A DNA stretch of 64,000 nucleotides from CAXXOK01 sp963663285 (lineage in GTDB: Bacteria > Bacillota > Clostridia > Christensenellales > Aristaeellaceae): contig CAXXNI010000004.1 in NCBI GenBank assembly GCA_963663285.2, positions 1,240,001 to 1,304,000 on the forward strand, in the 5' to 3' direction. Below the pieces are notes generated by a model. It was not told where the DNA came from. It ran no database searches and saw only the letters and a program-made list of their open reading frames with translations. Shown here one piece after another: positions 15,551-25,245 of the stretch. The position numbers and the translations under genes were made by a program. The first letter of the stretch is position 1, and each line of letters opens with the position of its first letter.

Positions 15551-18520
15551 ATGAAGATCGATCTTACTTGCCCTGTGGAGCTGTGGCAATACACCACTCC
15601 CACGGAAAGCAGCCCGGAATGCGGCTTTGTGCTGAACAACCTCAGCGCCAAGGTCGTAACCTCCGTACAGGCGACGCTGATCTGCTACGGAGAGGACGGC
15701 CAGCAGCTGTCCCGGCAGATTGAGCGGGTGCAGGGCCTGCATGCGGGTGCGGGGGAGCGTTTCAGCATTGCGCTGGTACCGACCCAGTGGGAAGGTGTAA
15801 AGACGATTGATCTGGTCATTGAGAAGGTCTGGTTTGACGACGCTACCATTTGGCGGCGCGGAAGCGCCCCGTTGACGGATTACGAAAGCAACGCGCTGCC
15901 GCAGGGCCGCAAGCTGGATCAGCTGCGCTTTGTCGCCGGGGCGGATGCGGAAGGGTACCCGCAGGAGCAGGCGCATGTATGGGTATGCGTTTGCGGACGG
16001 CCAAACGCTCTGCACAGTGACCGATGCTGCCGGTGTGAACGCAGGCGTGACACTGTATTTGCCACCTGCTCGCAGGAAAATGTGGAGCAGCTGAACGCTG
16101 TTCATGAAGAAAAACTGGCGCATATGGCGCGTGCCGCGCGCGAGGATGCCAGCCGCTTAAACGAGGCGCGGGAGAAAACCCAACAAAAGAGCAACCGTAA
16201 AAAGCGTGCTGTCCGGCGCACTGTAATTACTGTTGTATGCCTGCTGCTGGCCGGAGCGGCCGCGATGCTGTGGGGCGTACCTGCGCTGCGGTATGCCAAT
16301 GCGGTTTCTCTGCTCAACGATGGCCGGTATGATGACGCGCGCACCGCCCTGATAGCGATGGATGACTATGGCAATACCGCAGAACTGCTGCTGGAGTGCG
16401 ATTACCGGCAAGCGGGGGAATGGGCGCAGTCCGAAGATACGGCTATGCAGCAACAGGCTGTAGATATGTATAAGCAGCTGGGAACCTATCAGGATAGCAG
16501 TGCACTTTACCATCAAACACTCTACGCCATGGGGAAAACGCTGCTGGAAGGCGGTGTTTACGACCGCGCCGCGGACGCCTTCCAAACGCTGGGGAATTAT
16601 GAAGACAGTGCTGAACAGCTGTTGGAAGTGCAGTACCTGCAAGCGCAAAAATTGCTGGATAACCAGAGCTTTATTGCTGCACGGATACTGTTTGACGATT
16701 TAGGCACGTATAAAGATGCGAAGGAAAAAGTGCTCGCCTGCTATTACGGCAGTGCGGTCGACGCTATGGAAAGGGAAAACTACGCCACAGCGATTGATAT
16801 GTTTACGGCGGCGGGCGATTACGTGGATGCTCCGCAGCTGTTGAAAACCGCATGCTATCAACAGGCGGAGATGCTTCAGCAGCAGGGCGATTACGAAACA
16901 GCGGGGACGCTGTACCAGCAGGCGGGCGATTATGAGGACGCCGCCCTGAAAGCCAACAGCTGCCTGTACGAGGTTGCCAAGCAATACATGAACAATGAGG
17001 ATTACACAAAAGCATCTGTGCTGTTTGCGGGTATCGTGCCTTATCTGGACAGCGAAGCGCTGTCTTGGGAATGTATCTATCAAAAAGCGCTGATCGCCGT
17101 GAATGTCGCCAACTACCAACAGGCGATTGATTTACTGCTGACTATACCTGATTATGAGAAAGCGAACGATTTACTCAGCGAGAGCCGCTACCAGCTGGCT
17201 GCACAGAATGCGGAAGCAGGCAATAGCAGCGTTGCGGCGGAACTGTATGAGGCGCTGGGCAGCTATAAGGACAGCGAAAAGCAGCTGCGCATTCTGCGGT
17301 ATGCTATGGCGGAAACGGCGTATGAAGCCGGAGATTATAAAACAGCCGCGCCGCTGTACGGGGTGCTTGGCAAATATAAGGACAGCCTGACCAAGTGGAA
17401 ACAAAGCCTATATGCCGTAGCGACGGACGAATTGGCGGCGGAGGAGTACCGCGCCGCCATTGAGGATTTTACGGCGCTGGGAAGCTATGAGGATAGCGAG
17501 GTGCAGGCGGCTAACGCCACGCTGGCGCTGGCACTGGCACTGAAAACCTCCGGCGATACGGACGAAGCAATCTCCCTGTTGGAATCCCTGCCGGATAACG
17601 CCGCCGCGCGGGAGCAAATCAGCGAAATCATGCTGGGTGAGGCGACTAAAGCGCAAGCCTCCGGCGATTTGGAAAAAGCGAGCGAGCTGTATCTGGCGCT
17701 GGGCGATTATAACCATGCCGACGAGTATTATAAAGCTTGCCAGTACCAACTCGGGATTCAAAAAATGAACGCGCAGGATTACCGTGCGGCTTATACGCTG
17801 CTGACGGCATTGGGCGAGTATGAGGATGCGGCAGCGTTGGCTAAGCAGTGCGAAGAGGAAGCCTATGGGCAATATGCCACTCCGGCACTTACTGCCTACG
17901 AAAATAAAGACTGGAAAACAGTGATTGATACGCTGGAAAACTTCGACACGAACGATTTACCCAAGGCGTATCAGGATTTGGTCGGTATGTATGAGGAAGC
18001 CTGTTACCGCTACGCCGAAGAGCTGTACGGGCAGGGCGCAGTATACGAAGCACTTCCGTACTACCGGCGTATACCGGAATACCGCAATGTTTCCACGGTA
18101 GCGCTGCAGCGCAGCTGCTACCTGATTCTCGGGATTTGGGAGAGCAGCGACGGCGAAAACAGTGCTGTGTTCCGATCCGACGGCACCTGCACGCTGCTGG
18201 GAGAAACGCTTTTCTTCACGGTGGAGGATCAAACGGTGAGCACGGATCTTACAGCAGATGCCATGACCGCGGCATATGAGATTACGGCGATTACGGATGA
18301 CCTGCTTACCCTCAGCGTGCTGGATGAAAGCCTAAGCACTTCTTATATGTTTGAACGTACGGGCGATGCGGCTGCGGCCGATCTGCTGATAACCACAACG
18401 GCTACGCCGCAGCCCAGCAATACGCCTGCGGCGACTTCTACCGCTACCGCTACAGCAACTGCCGCGCCGACGGCTGTACCGACCGCTACCGTGTCGCCGG
18501 ATGCGACCGACAGCGAGTGA
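15551..18520 (+). CDS. Zinc-ribbon membrane protein with about 15 extracellular TPR-like repeats
   Basis: A 989-residue protein. Order: a strand-rich N-domain (1-140); a short zinc ribbon with C146, C148, C159/C160 and C162; a charged coil (175-222); one membrane helix (about 224-242) preceded by RKKRAVRR, so the N-terminus is inside and the rest outside; about 15 tandem TPR-like units of 34-38 residues (about 247-850) with the signature LGxYxDS (LGTYQDS, LGNYEDS, LGKYKDS); a small beta domain (about 858-945, GIWESSDGENS); and a Thr/Ala/Pro tail. The tail may reach through the cell wall. It ends against the acyltransferase start. The repeats suggest protein binding outside the membrane; the partner is unknown. 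Confidence 0.75.
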   Translation: MKIDLTCPVELWQYTTPTESSPECGFVLNNLSAKVVTSVQATLICYGEDGQQLSRQIERVQGLHAGAGERFSIALVPTQWEGVKTIDLVIEKVWFDDATIWRRGSAPLTDYESNALPQGRKLDQLRFVAGADAEGYPQEQAHVWVCVCGRPNALHSDRCCRCERRRDTVFATCSQENVEQLNAVHEEKLAHMARAAREDASRLNEAREKTQQKSNRKKRAVRRTVITVVCLLLAGAAAMLWGVPALRYANAVSLLNDGRYDDARTALIAMDDYGNTAELLLECDYRQAGEWAQSEDTAMQQQAVDMYKQLGTYQDSSALYHQTLYAMGKTLLEGGVYDRAADAFQTLGNYEDSAEQLLEVQYLQAQKLLDNQSFIAARILFDDLGTYKDAKEKVLACYYGSAVDAMERENYATAIDMFTAAGDYVDAPQLLKTACYQQAEMLQQQGDYETAGTLYQQAGDYEDAALKANSCLYEVAKQYMNNEDYTKASVLFAGIVPYLDSEALSWECIYQKALIAVNVANYQQAIDLLLTIPDYEKANDLLSESRYQLAAQNAEAGNSSVAAELYEALGSYKDSEKQLRILRYAMAETAYEAGDYKTAAPLYGVLGKYKDSLTKWKQSLYAVATDELAAEEYRAAIEDFTALGSYEDSEVQAANATLALALALKTSGDTDEAISLLESLPDNAAAREQISEIMLGEATKAQASGDLEKASELYLALGDYNHADEYYKACQYQLGIQKMNAQDYRAAYTLLTALGEYEDAAALAKQCEEEAYGQYATPALTAYENKDWKTVIDTLENFDTNDLPKAYQDLVGMYEEACYRYAEELYGQGAVYEALPYYRRIPEYRNVSTVALQRSCYLILGIWESSDGENSAVFRSDGTCTLLGETLFFTVEDQTVSTDLTADAMTAAYEITAITDDLLTLSVLDESLSTSYMFERTGDAAAADLLITTTATPQPSNTPAATSTATATATAAPTAVPTATVSPDATDSE

Positions 18521-19713
18521 TGGGCGTACGGGAACCGAATAAGCAAGGAGCCATCGGTGTATTATACGGTTTTCGCGCGCTGATGGTGCTGTTTGTATGT
18601 AACTATCACATATGGCAGCGGGGGTGGCTGGGGCAGTATGTAACGCTGTTTGGCACGAGAATCGATTTTGATTTCTGGACCCGTTCCAGCTACTTATTTG
18701 TGGATGGAATGCTGCTATTGAGTGGTTTTCTGCTGTACCTGCCCTACGCGCGGCAAACGGAATATGGTACGGCGGTGCCCAATGTCCTTCGTTTTTATTG
18801 GAACCGGGTGGCGCGCATTGTGCCTTCGTACCTTGCTTCGGTGCTGATTGTGCTATTTTGCATTGCGCTGCCGCAGCAGGCGTATTCAGATGCGGCTACG
18901 CTAAACCGGGATATTCTTACACATCTTACGTTTACCTTCACGTTTTTTCCGGAAACCTATTTGTTCACTCCGCTCAACGGCGTATTGTGGACCGTAGCCA
19001 TAGAAGTACAGTTTTACATCCTTTTCCCGTGGCTGGCAAAAGCCATACAGAAAAGACCGGCGCTGGTGCTGTGTGCGCTGGGCTTTGCCGGTGTGGTGTT
19101 CCGCTTCGTTGTGGCGCGTTCGGTAAGCGGACTGGCAATGTGGGTGAATCAGCTGCCTGCTTTTTTGGATGTGTATGCATTGGGCATGCTGGGTACGATC
19201 CTGTTTGTAAAACTGGACCGTCAAATTGCCCAAGCGCCTGCGCACAGTTTGTGGCGCAGAATAACAGCTGTGGCTGCGCCGCTGCTTTTCGCGGCGGGGT
19301 GCTGGGCACTGCTATCGTTGATGCACATTCAAACTGATAATGGATTGATCGACACAGCACAGCTGCATCTCTCCCAATGGCGGCTGCGGCTGCCGCTGGC
19401 GCTGACGTTCGTAACCCTGATGCTTTCAGCCGCTTTTCTGCCCCGTGTTTTGCAAAAGCTGCTGGATAACCGCTTGATGCGCTTTCTTTCGACAATTTCC
19501 TTTAACTTGTATATCTGGCATCAAGTGATTGGGACGCAGCTGGCGGCGGGGCTGTTTCCATCCACACTGCATCAGGACGCGTCCTTAAAAATTGTTTTTA
19601 CGCTACTGAGTTTTTCCCTTGCGATTCTTGCAGCTATGGCGGTAACCTATGGACTGGAACAGCCCGCCTCCCGCCTGCTGAAAAAGGTGCGGCTGCATAC
19701 CTTGAAACAATAA
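18520..19713 (+). CDS. Acyltransferase 3 family membrane protein
   Basis: About 397 residues with roughly ten membrane helices. The family opening YGFRALMVLFVCNYHIWQ carries the catalytic-type His, and NGVLWTVAIEVQFYILFP is the second conserved motif. Such OafA/YrhL-like enzymes O-acetylate cell-surface sugars or peptidoglycan. The ATG at 18520 shares one base with the TPR-protein stop (a GTG at 18517 is also in frame), so the two are coupled. Its substrate may be a surface polymer handled by the neighbouring envelope genes; this is inference. Confidence 0.88.
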   Translation: MGVREPNKQGAIGVLYGFRALMVLFVCNYHIWQRGWLGQYVTLFGTRIDFDFWTRSSYLFVDGMLLLSGFLLYLPYARQTEYGTAVPNVLRFYWNRVARIVPSYLASVLIVLFCIALPQQAYSDAATLNRDILTHLTFTFTFFPETYLFTPLNGVLWTVAIEVQFYILFPWLAKAIQKRPALVLCALGFAGVVFRFVVARSVSGLAMWVNQLPAFLDVYALGMLGTILFVKLDRQIAQAPAHSLWRRITAVAAPLLFAAGCWALLSLMHIQTDNGLIDTAQLHLSQWRLRLPLALTFVTLMLSAAFLPRVLQKLLDNRLMRFLSTISFNLYIWHQVIGTQLAAGLFPSTLHQDASLKIVFTLLSFSLAILAAMAVTYGLEQPASRLLKKVRLHTLKQ

Positions 19714-19727
19714 GGAGAGATAAAACC

Positions 19728-20843
19728 ATGAAAGATCCCCGGGTACGAAAACTATGCAGACAGCTTGTGAATTATGCCTGCGCGCTCAAAGAAGGCGAGC
19801 GGGTACTGATTGAAATGTTTGGCCACCAGCCTGAGCTGGTCACTACGTTGATTGAAGAAACCTACGCCGTTGGCGCAGAACCAATTGTACGCATTAGGGA
19901 CGCTTCGGTGCAGCGTGCGCTGCTGCTGGGCGGTTCGGAAAACAAATGGAAGTTTGAAGCGGAAAACGACGCTGCACTTCTGCGCGGCGTACAGGCTTAT
20001 ATCGGTATCCGTTCGCCGGAAAACGGATTTGCAACCTCCGATGTATCTGCCGAACAATCGGCGCTTTATGCAAAGCATTATTCCGGCCCTGTACATGGTA
20101 AAATCCGCGTACCGCATACCCGCTGGGCGGTGCTGCGGTATCCTACGCCCGGACTTGCCCAGGCGGCAAAAATGAGCCTAGAAGCATTTGAAGATTACTA
20201 TTTCGACGTTTGCACGCTGGATTATGCCAAGATGAGCGTCGCGATGGACCAGCTTGTGGCGCGGATGGAACGAACCGACCGCGTGCATATTCTTGGCAAC
20301 GGAACCGATTTGACGTTTTCCATCAAGGGACTTCCCGCGATTAAATGTGATGGAAAAATCAACATCCCGGACGGCGAAGTGTTTACCGCCCCGGTGAGAG
20401 ACAGCATCAACGGCGTGCTTGCATACAACACGCCCAGCCTTTACAACGGCACGGAATTCAGCGATATCCGCCTAACGTTTAAAGACGGGAAAATTGTAGA
20501 GGCGACCAGCAACCAGCCCGAGCGCATCAATAAAATTTTTGATACGGACGAAGGAGCGCGCTACGTGGGTGAGTTCGCCCTTGGCGTGAACCCGTATATA
20601 ATGGAGCCTATGCAGGAAACGCTGTTTGACGAGAAGATCGCCGGTTCCTTCCACTTTACCCCGGGGCATTGCTATGATGAGTGCGACAACGGCAACCACA
20701 GCGACATCCACTGGGATCTGGTCTGCATCCAGCGGCCGGAATATGGCGGCGGCGAAATCTGGTTTGACGATGAACTGATCAGGAAAGACGGATTGTTTAT
20801 CCCGGAGAAACTGCAATGTTTGAACCCGGATGCGTTGAAATAA
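19728..20843 (+). CDS. M29-family aminopeptidase
   Basis: A 371-residue cytoplasmic metallopeptidase of the thermophilic aminopeptidase (AmpS/AmpT/PepS) family. Metal-site segments are present: DGEVFTAP (about 225-232), GEFALGVNP (about 284), a middle ETLFDEKIAGSFHF segment with Glu and His, and the C-terminal SDIHWDLV (about 330). It removes N-terminal residues from peptides. The ribosome site is AAGGAGAG, and the gap to the acyltransferase is only 14 bases, so it could be read from the same transcript. Confidence 0.9.
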   Translation: MKDPRVRKLCRQLVNYACALKEGERVLIEMFGHQPELVTTLIEETYAVGAEPIVRIRDASVQRALLLGGSENKWKFEAENDAALLRGVQAYIGIRSPENGFATSDVSAEQSALYAKHYSGPVHGKIRVPHTRWAVLRYPTPGLAQAAKMSLEAFEDYYFDVCTLDYAKMSVAMDQLVARMERTDRVHILGNGTDLTFSIKGLPAIKCDGKINIPDGEVFTAPVRDSINGVLAYNTPSLYNGTEFSDIRLTFKDGKIVEATSNQPERINKIFDTDEGARYVGEFALGVNPYIMEPMQETLFDEKIAGSFHFTPGHCYDECDNGNHSDIHWDLVCIQRPEYGGGEIWFDDELIRKDGLFIPEKLQCLNPDALK

Positions 20844-20897
20844 TGGGAGAAATTTGACAAGAATTTAACAAAACAACTGAAAATCTGATGGATACCC

Positions 20898-20926
20898 TTG
20901 CATTGACGTTGCGTTTTAGGTACAAT
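20898..20926 (+). promoter_or_regulatory. gap: gap promoter
   Basis: TTGCAT (20898-20903), 17-base spacer, TACAAT (20921-20926), 52 bases before the gap start. Confidence 0.65.
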
Positions 20927-20977
20927 AGGTAAGGTGCCAAAATAGAAAGAGATTTGTTATCAGGAGGAGATACCACA

Positions 20978-22006
20978 ATGGTCAAAGTTGCGATTAATGG
21001 TTTCGGCCGTATCGGCCGTCTTGCTTTCCGCCAAATGTTTGTTGCCGAAGGCTACGAAGTCGTTGCTATCAACGATCTTACCAGCCCGGCGATGCTGGCG
21101 CATCTGCTGAAGTACGATACCGCCCAGGGCCCCTTCATCGGCAAAATCGGTGAAAACCTGCACACCGTGGAATCCACGGAAGACAGCATCATCGTAGATG
21201 GCAATGAAATTAAAATCTACGCTGAAAAAGACGCGGCTAACTGCCCCTGGGGCAAGCTGGATGTTGACGTTGTGCTGGAGTGCACCGGCTTTTACACCAG
21301 CAAAGCCAAGAGCGAAGCGCACCTCAAAGCCGGCGCCAAGAAGGTTGTTATTTCAGCTCCTGCCGGCAACGACCTGCCGACCATCGTGTTCTCCGTAAAC
21401 GAAGATATCCTCACCAAAGAGGACAAGATCATCAGCGCCGCTTCCTGCACCACCAACTGCCTGGCACCCATGGCCAAGACCCTGAACGATAACTATCCTA
21501 TCGTCAGCGGCATCATGACCACTGTGCATGCTTACACCGGCGACCAGATGATTCTGGATGGCCCGCAGCGTAAAGGCGACCTCCGTCGTGCCCGTGCCGG
21601 CGCCATGAACACTGTGCCCAACTCCACCGGCGCTGCCAAGGCGATCGGTCTGGTTATCCCCGATCTGAACGGCAAGCTGATCGGCGCTGCCCAGCGTGTA
21701 CCGGTTGTCACCGGCTCCACCACCATCCTCATCGCGGTTGTGAAGGGCAAAGACATCAGCAAGGACAGCATCAACGCCGCCATGAAGGCTGCTGCGAACA
21801 CAAGCTTCGGCTACAACACCGATGAAATCGTATCTTCCGATGTTATCGGCATGAAGTACGGCTCCCTGTTCGATGCTACGCAGACCATGGTCAGCAAGAT
21901 CGACGACGACACCTATCAGGTGCAGGTCGTGTCTTGGTACGACAACGAGAACAGCTACACCAGCCAGATGGTTCGCACCATCAAGTATTTCGCGGAATTG
22001 GGCTGA
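20978..22006 (+). CDS. gap: Glyceraldehyde-3-phosphate dehydrogenase, type I
   Basis: A 342-residue glycolytic enzyme that oxidises and phosphorylates glyceraldehyde-3-phosphate with NAD. Motifs: INGFGRIGR at the N-terminus, catalytic SAASCTTNCLAP (about residue 152) and the C-terminal WYDNENSYTSQMV. The start at 20978 is chosen because AGGAGGAGA lies just upstream and the protein then begins MVKVAINGFG like its family. Codon use is rich in C-ending codons compared with neighbours, as expected of a highly expressed gene. It has its own promoter and terminator. Confidence 0.98.
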   Translation: MVKVAINGFGRIGRLAFRQMFVAEGYEVVAINDLTSPAMLAHLLKYDTAQGPFIGKIGENLHTVESTEDSIIVDGNEIKIYAEKDAANCPWGKLDVDVVLECTGFYTSKAKSEAHLKAGAKKVVISAPAGNDLPTIVFSVNEDILTKEDKIISAASCTTNCLAPMAKTLNDNYPIVSGIMTTVHAYTGDQMILDGPQRKGDLRRARAGAMNTVPNSTGAAKAIGLVIPDLNGKLIGAAQRVPVVTGSTTILIAVVKGKDISKDSINAAMKAAANTSFGYNTDEIVSSDVIGMKYGSLFDATQTMVSKIDDDTYQVQVVSWYDNENSYTSQMVRTIKYFAELG

Positions 22007-22031
22007 GAAGCTACCTAAAATTTCTGTTTAC

Positions 22032-22064
22032 AAACGCCCCGGCTTTCACAGCCGGGGCGTTTTC
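22032..22064 (+). terminator. gap terminator
   Basis: AACGCCCCGGCT/AGCCGGGGCGTT, 12-bp stem with a 5-base loop and T-run. Confidence 0.92.
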
Positions 22065-22156
22065 TGCTCCCGTGGGTATCCCGCATCTTCGTAAAGAGAC
22101 TCTTATAGACGAAGAGAGATGGTATACGATAGCAGTGGGGGTGCTGCCTGCGTATC

Positions 22157-22185
22157 TTGCCAACCGCATGGAAAAAGAGTATAGT
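22157..22185 (+). promoter_or_regulatory. Promoter of the nitroreductase-rarA unit
   Basis: TTGCCA (22157-22162), 17-base spacer, TATAGT (22180-22185), about 58 bases before the start at 22243. Confidence 0.6.
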
Positions 22186-22242
22186 AGGAAAGCTGATGAT
22201 GATAAGGTTTCAGGCGGTGTACACGGAAATTGGAGGCATAAT

Positions 22243-22998
22243 ATGGCCAGCAACTGGAGACTCAATGGCTTTTATGATAGTACGAAATTAACCGGGATTT
22301 ATGAAGCGGCACAGCGGCGGGAAAGCTGCCGTGCTTTTCTGGCCGCACCGACAACGGAGCAATGGAATGAACTGCTACAGGCTGCCGATGCGCTGGCGCT
22401 GCCCGGTGTGCGGATTGCGCTGGGCATGTGCGAAACATCACTGTTTCAACCTCTGATGGGGCTTTTGATGAAGTTTGAAAACGTGCAACGCTTTGCCGCG
22501 GTGATCACAACGGATGGCCAACCCAAAAGCGTTGTCAATGCTGGGATCAGCGGAGAGATGTTTCTGTTGCACGCGGTAGAACTGGGACTTGGCGGCTGCT
22601 GGGTATCCGGTACGTATAAGCGCGGGCAGGTCGGCTTGCGTTTGGGGACTGACGAGAAAATAGTCGCGCTGATTCCGCTGGGACAGCCGAAGACTGTACC
22701 GGTACTGCCGGTAAAACGCAAACGGAAGGAACTTGCCGACCTCTGTTTGCATTACGATCAATTACCTTCCGTATTTAAAGAAGTAGCGCAGTACGTGCGC
22801 AGTGCACCCAGTGCGATGAACCTGCAGCCTTGGCGGATGCTGCAGCAGGACGAGAATGTGTTTTCCATTTCTGTACCGCGCGCCGCACAGCGGCTGGATT
22901 TGGGAATTGCTATGAGCCATGCCCTGCTGGCGCTTGGCAGCACGCCTGCTCAATTTGCCTTAGAAGACGGCGGCTTACGTGCGACGATTGAACTATGA
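22243..22998 (+). CDS. Nitroreductase-family protein
   Basis: About 251 residues from ATG 22243, chosen because TTGGAGG lies seven bases upstream and because a promoter lies between this point and the gap terminator. Features of the FMN-binding nitroreductase fold: RRESCRAF (about 23-30), the central GISGEMFLLHAVELGLGGCW (about 104-123), the later RSAPSAMNLQPWRM (about 185-198) and LDLGIAMSHALLAL. Such proteins of the two-half type (Nitro_FeS-like, TM1586) use FMN to reduce unknown substrates. The gene overlaps rarA by 4 bases. Confidence 0.82.
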   Translation: MASNWRLNGFYDSTKLTGIYEAAQRRESCRAFLAAPTTEQWNELLQAADALALPGVRIALGMCETSLFQPLMGLLMKFENVQRFAAVITTDGQPKSVVNAGISGEMFLLHAVELGLGGCWVSGTYKRGQVGLRLGTDEKIVALIPLGQPKTVPVLPVKRKRKELADLCLHYDQLPSVFKEVAQYVRSAPSAMNLQPWRMLQQDENVFSISVPRAAQRLDLGIAMSHALLALGSTPAQFALEDGGLRATIEL

Positions 22999-24344
22999 TG
23001 AGTGATTTTGACCAGCAAACGCTATGGAGCACAATGGAAGGGCACCCAACCCAGGCGCCGCTGGCTGACCGGATGCGGCCCCGTACGCTGGATGAGTTTA
23101 TCGGGCAGCAGAAACTGGTGGGGGAAGGGCGGCTGCTCCGCCGTGCCATTATGGCGGACAGGCTGCAAAGCAGTATTTTCTGGGGGCCGCCTGGCTGCGG
23201 TAAAACGACGCTGGCGGGGATTGTGGCAAACCTCACGGGCAGCGCCTTTGAAAAGCTGAATGCAGTCACCAGCGGCGTTGCGGATGTGCGCAAAGTGCTT
23301 AAGGAAGCCGAAGAGCGCCGCATCCGCTATGGCAAGGCAACCTATCTATTGCTGGATGAATGCCACCGCTGGTCCAAAGCGCAGAGCGACAGTATTCTCC
23401 CGGCAATTGAGAGCGGGCTTATCCGTTTTATCGGCTCCACTACAGAAAACCCGATGGCAAGCATGACCCCGGCTATTGTAAGCCGGTGCCGTGTATTTGC
23501 TTTTGAACCGTTAAGCGTTGCCGACGTAGAAGATGCCATGCTCCGGGCACTGGCCGACAGTGAACGCGGCTATGGCCGCCACATGGTGGAATGCGAACCG
23601 GGCGCTCTGCGTTATATAGCGCAGATCGCCAATGGGGATGTGCGCGTAGCGCTATCCGCGCTGGAACTAGCGTTTTTAACCACGCCCGAAACGACTAATG
23701 AGCAGCACCCGAAACCATACCGTTTTATCAGCCTATTCACAGCGCAGGAGAGCGTGCAAAAACCTATGCTCAAGCTGGATGAAGATTTGTATTACGATAT
23801 GCTTTCGGCTTTTATAAAAAGCATGCGGGGGAGCGATGCGGATGCGGCACTGCTGTGGTTTGCACGGCTGTTGTATGCGGGTGTGGACCCCAAGCTGATT
23901 GTGCGCCGCATCATCGTGCACGCCAGCGAGGATGTGGGATTGGCGGACCCTGCCGCGATGCTGCAGGCGCATGCCGCCGCGGGCGCATTGGAAACGGTAG
24001 GCATGCCGGAAGCGCGCATTCCCATTGCGCAGGCAATTATCGCGATTTGCATGGCGGAGAAGAGCAACAGCGTCGTAAATGCGGTCGATGCAGCCCTGGC
24101 AGATGCGGAAAAAGGTGGTTTTTCTGCGGTACCGGAGTATCTGCGGGATCAAAGCTATGCCGTTACGCATAAAGATACGCAGGGATACCGGTACCCGCAT
24201 GACTATCCTGACCATTTTGTGAAGCAAACCTATCTGCCCGCCGGGTATGAAAACCGTGTTTACTACCAGCCCGGCGACCTTGGCAATGAAGCGAAACTGA
24301 AAGCGCGTTTGGAACGCAGGTTTGGAAGGGGCAAAAAGGCATGA
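22995..24344 (+). CDS. rarA: Replication-associated recombination protein RarA (MgsA), AAA ATPase
   Basis: A 449-residue ATPase that acts at stalled replication forks. Walker A GPPGCGKTT (about 58-66), Walker B LLLDECHR (about 116-123), sensor 1 IGSTTENP and the C-terminal tetramerisation part with MPEARIPIAQAIIAICMAEKS are all present. The length agrees with E. coli and Bacillus RarA. It begins inside the nitroreductase stop (ATGA) and ends overlapping the histidine kinase start (ATGA), so three unrelated functions share a coupled transcript. Confidence 0.95.
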   Translation: MMSDFDQQTLWSTMEGHPTQAPLADRMRPRTLDEFIGQQKLVGEGRLLRRAIMADRLQSSIFWGPPGCGKTTLAGIVANLTGSAFEKLNAVTSGVADVRKVLKEAEERRIRYGKATYLLLDECHRWSKAQSDSILPAIESGLIRFIGSTTENPMASMTPAIVSRCRVFAFEPLSVADVEDAMLRALADSERGYGRHMVECEPGALRYIAQIANGDVRVALSALELAFLTTPETTNEQHPKPYRFISLFTAQESVQKPMLKLDEDLYYDMLSAFIKSMRGSDADAALLWFARLLYAGVDPKLIVRRIIVHASEDVGLADPAAMLQAHAAAGALETVGMPEARIPIAQAIIAICMAEKSNSVVNAVDAALADAEKGGFSAVPEYLRDQSYAVTHKDTQGYRYPHDYPDHFVKQTYLPAGYENRVYYQPGDLGNEAKLKARLERRFGRGKKA

Positions 24345-25204
24345 GCCGAAGACCAACCCGCCAGATTGACGTTGGGAAAGCTTCCCTGTATGCGTTAATC
24401 GTAAATATTATGGAAATTACCGTGCTGATGGGCTTTGTGCTCTATATAACGGTAACGAATGTGACGGTGGAGAATCAGCGCGCGGTGCAGGCCTTGGCAA
24501 TTATCGGCGGGCTTATGGCCAGCTGGGGCGCTTTTCTGGACATCCGCGAAGCGCTGCAAACACGCCGCCGCCTGCGCGTGATCGAGGCACTGGAGCAAAC
24601 CAATACGGAAATGGATACCTTAAACCATACGCTTCGCGCCCAACGGCACGACTTTCTAAACCATCTGCAAGTGGTATACAGCCTGATGGAAATGCGTGAA
24701 TACGGCGATGCGACGGATTATTTGGAAAAGGTATATGGAGAAATCCGCTCGGTAGCAACCTTTCTGCGTACCAACTCCACTGCCGTCAATGCGCTTTTAC
24801 AGGTGAAAGCAGGCGCTTGCGCAGAGCGTGGCATTACGATGCAGATGGATATCCGCTCATCGCTGGATGGTTTGCCCATGCCTTCCTGGGAGCTTTGCCG
24901 GGTGCTGGCAAACCTGATCGATAATGCGATTGATGCGGTAAAAACAGTAGACGATCCGGTAATCAGCCTGGTCATTGCTGAGGATATTCGATCCTATACC
25001 TTTTCCATTACCAATAACGGGCGACCCATCCCGCCGGAAATGCGGGAGCGGATTTTTGAGGCGGGCGTGAGCACCAAAGGGGAAGGCCGCGGTATGGGGC
25101 TGTCCATCGTACGGCAAACGCTGGAAAACGCGGATGGAACCATCACCTGCAAAAGTGATGATGAGCAAACCTGTTTTTGCGTAACGCTGCCCAAAAACAG
25201 CTAA
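24341..25204 (+). CDS. Orphan sensor histidine kinase with a Spo0B-type dimerisation domain
   Basis: A 287-residue protein with two membrane helices (about 15-38 and 46-62), then a Spo0B/CitA-type helical hairpin holding the probable phosphorylated His in RAQRHDFLNHLQVV (about residue 104). The ATPase part shows the N-box ANLIDNAIDAV (about 188-198), ITNNGRPIPPEMRERIFEAG and the G-box GEGRGMGLSIV (about 250-260). No response regulator gene is next to it and the extracellular loop is too short to bind a ligand, so the signal is probably sensed in or near the membrane. It overlaps rarA by 4 bases. Confidence 0.9.
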   Translation: MSRRPTRQIDVGKASLYALIVNIMEITVLMGFVLYITVTNVTVENQRAVQALAIIGGLMASWGAFLDIREALQTRRRLRVIEALEQTNTEMDTLNHTLRAQRHDFLNHLQVVYSLMEMREYGDATDYLEKVYGEIRSVATFLRTNSTAVNALLQVKAGACAERGITMQMDIRSSLDGLPMPSWELCRVLANLIDNAIDAVKTVDDPVISLVIAEDIRSYTFSITNNGRPIPPEMRERIFEAGVSTKGEGRGMGLSIVRQTLENADGTITCKSDDEQTCFCVTLPKNS

Positions 25205-25245
25205 CAGCGGTAAACGCTGAAATACCGTGAAAGGGCCAATACTGC

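Noticed and set aside
18360..18510. Repeat of ACCGCTACC-like bases at the end of the TPR gene, considered as a DNA repeat or CRISPR-like array
   Set aside because: It is in frame and encodes the Thr/Ala/Pro tail; units are irregular and there are no spacers.
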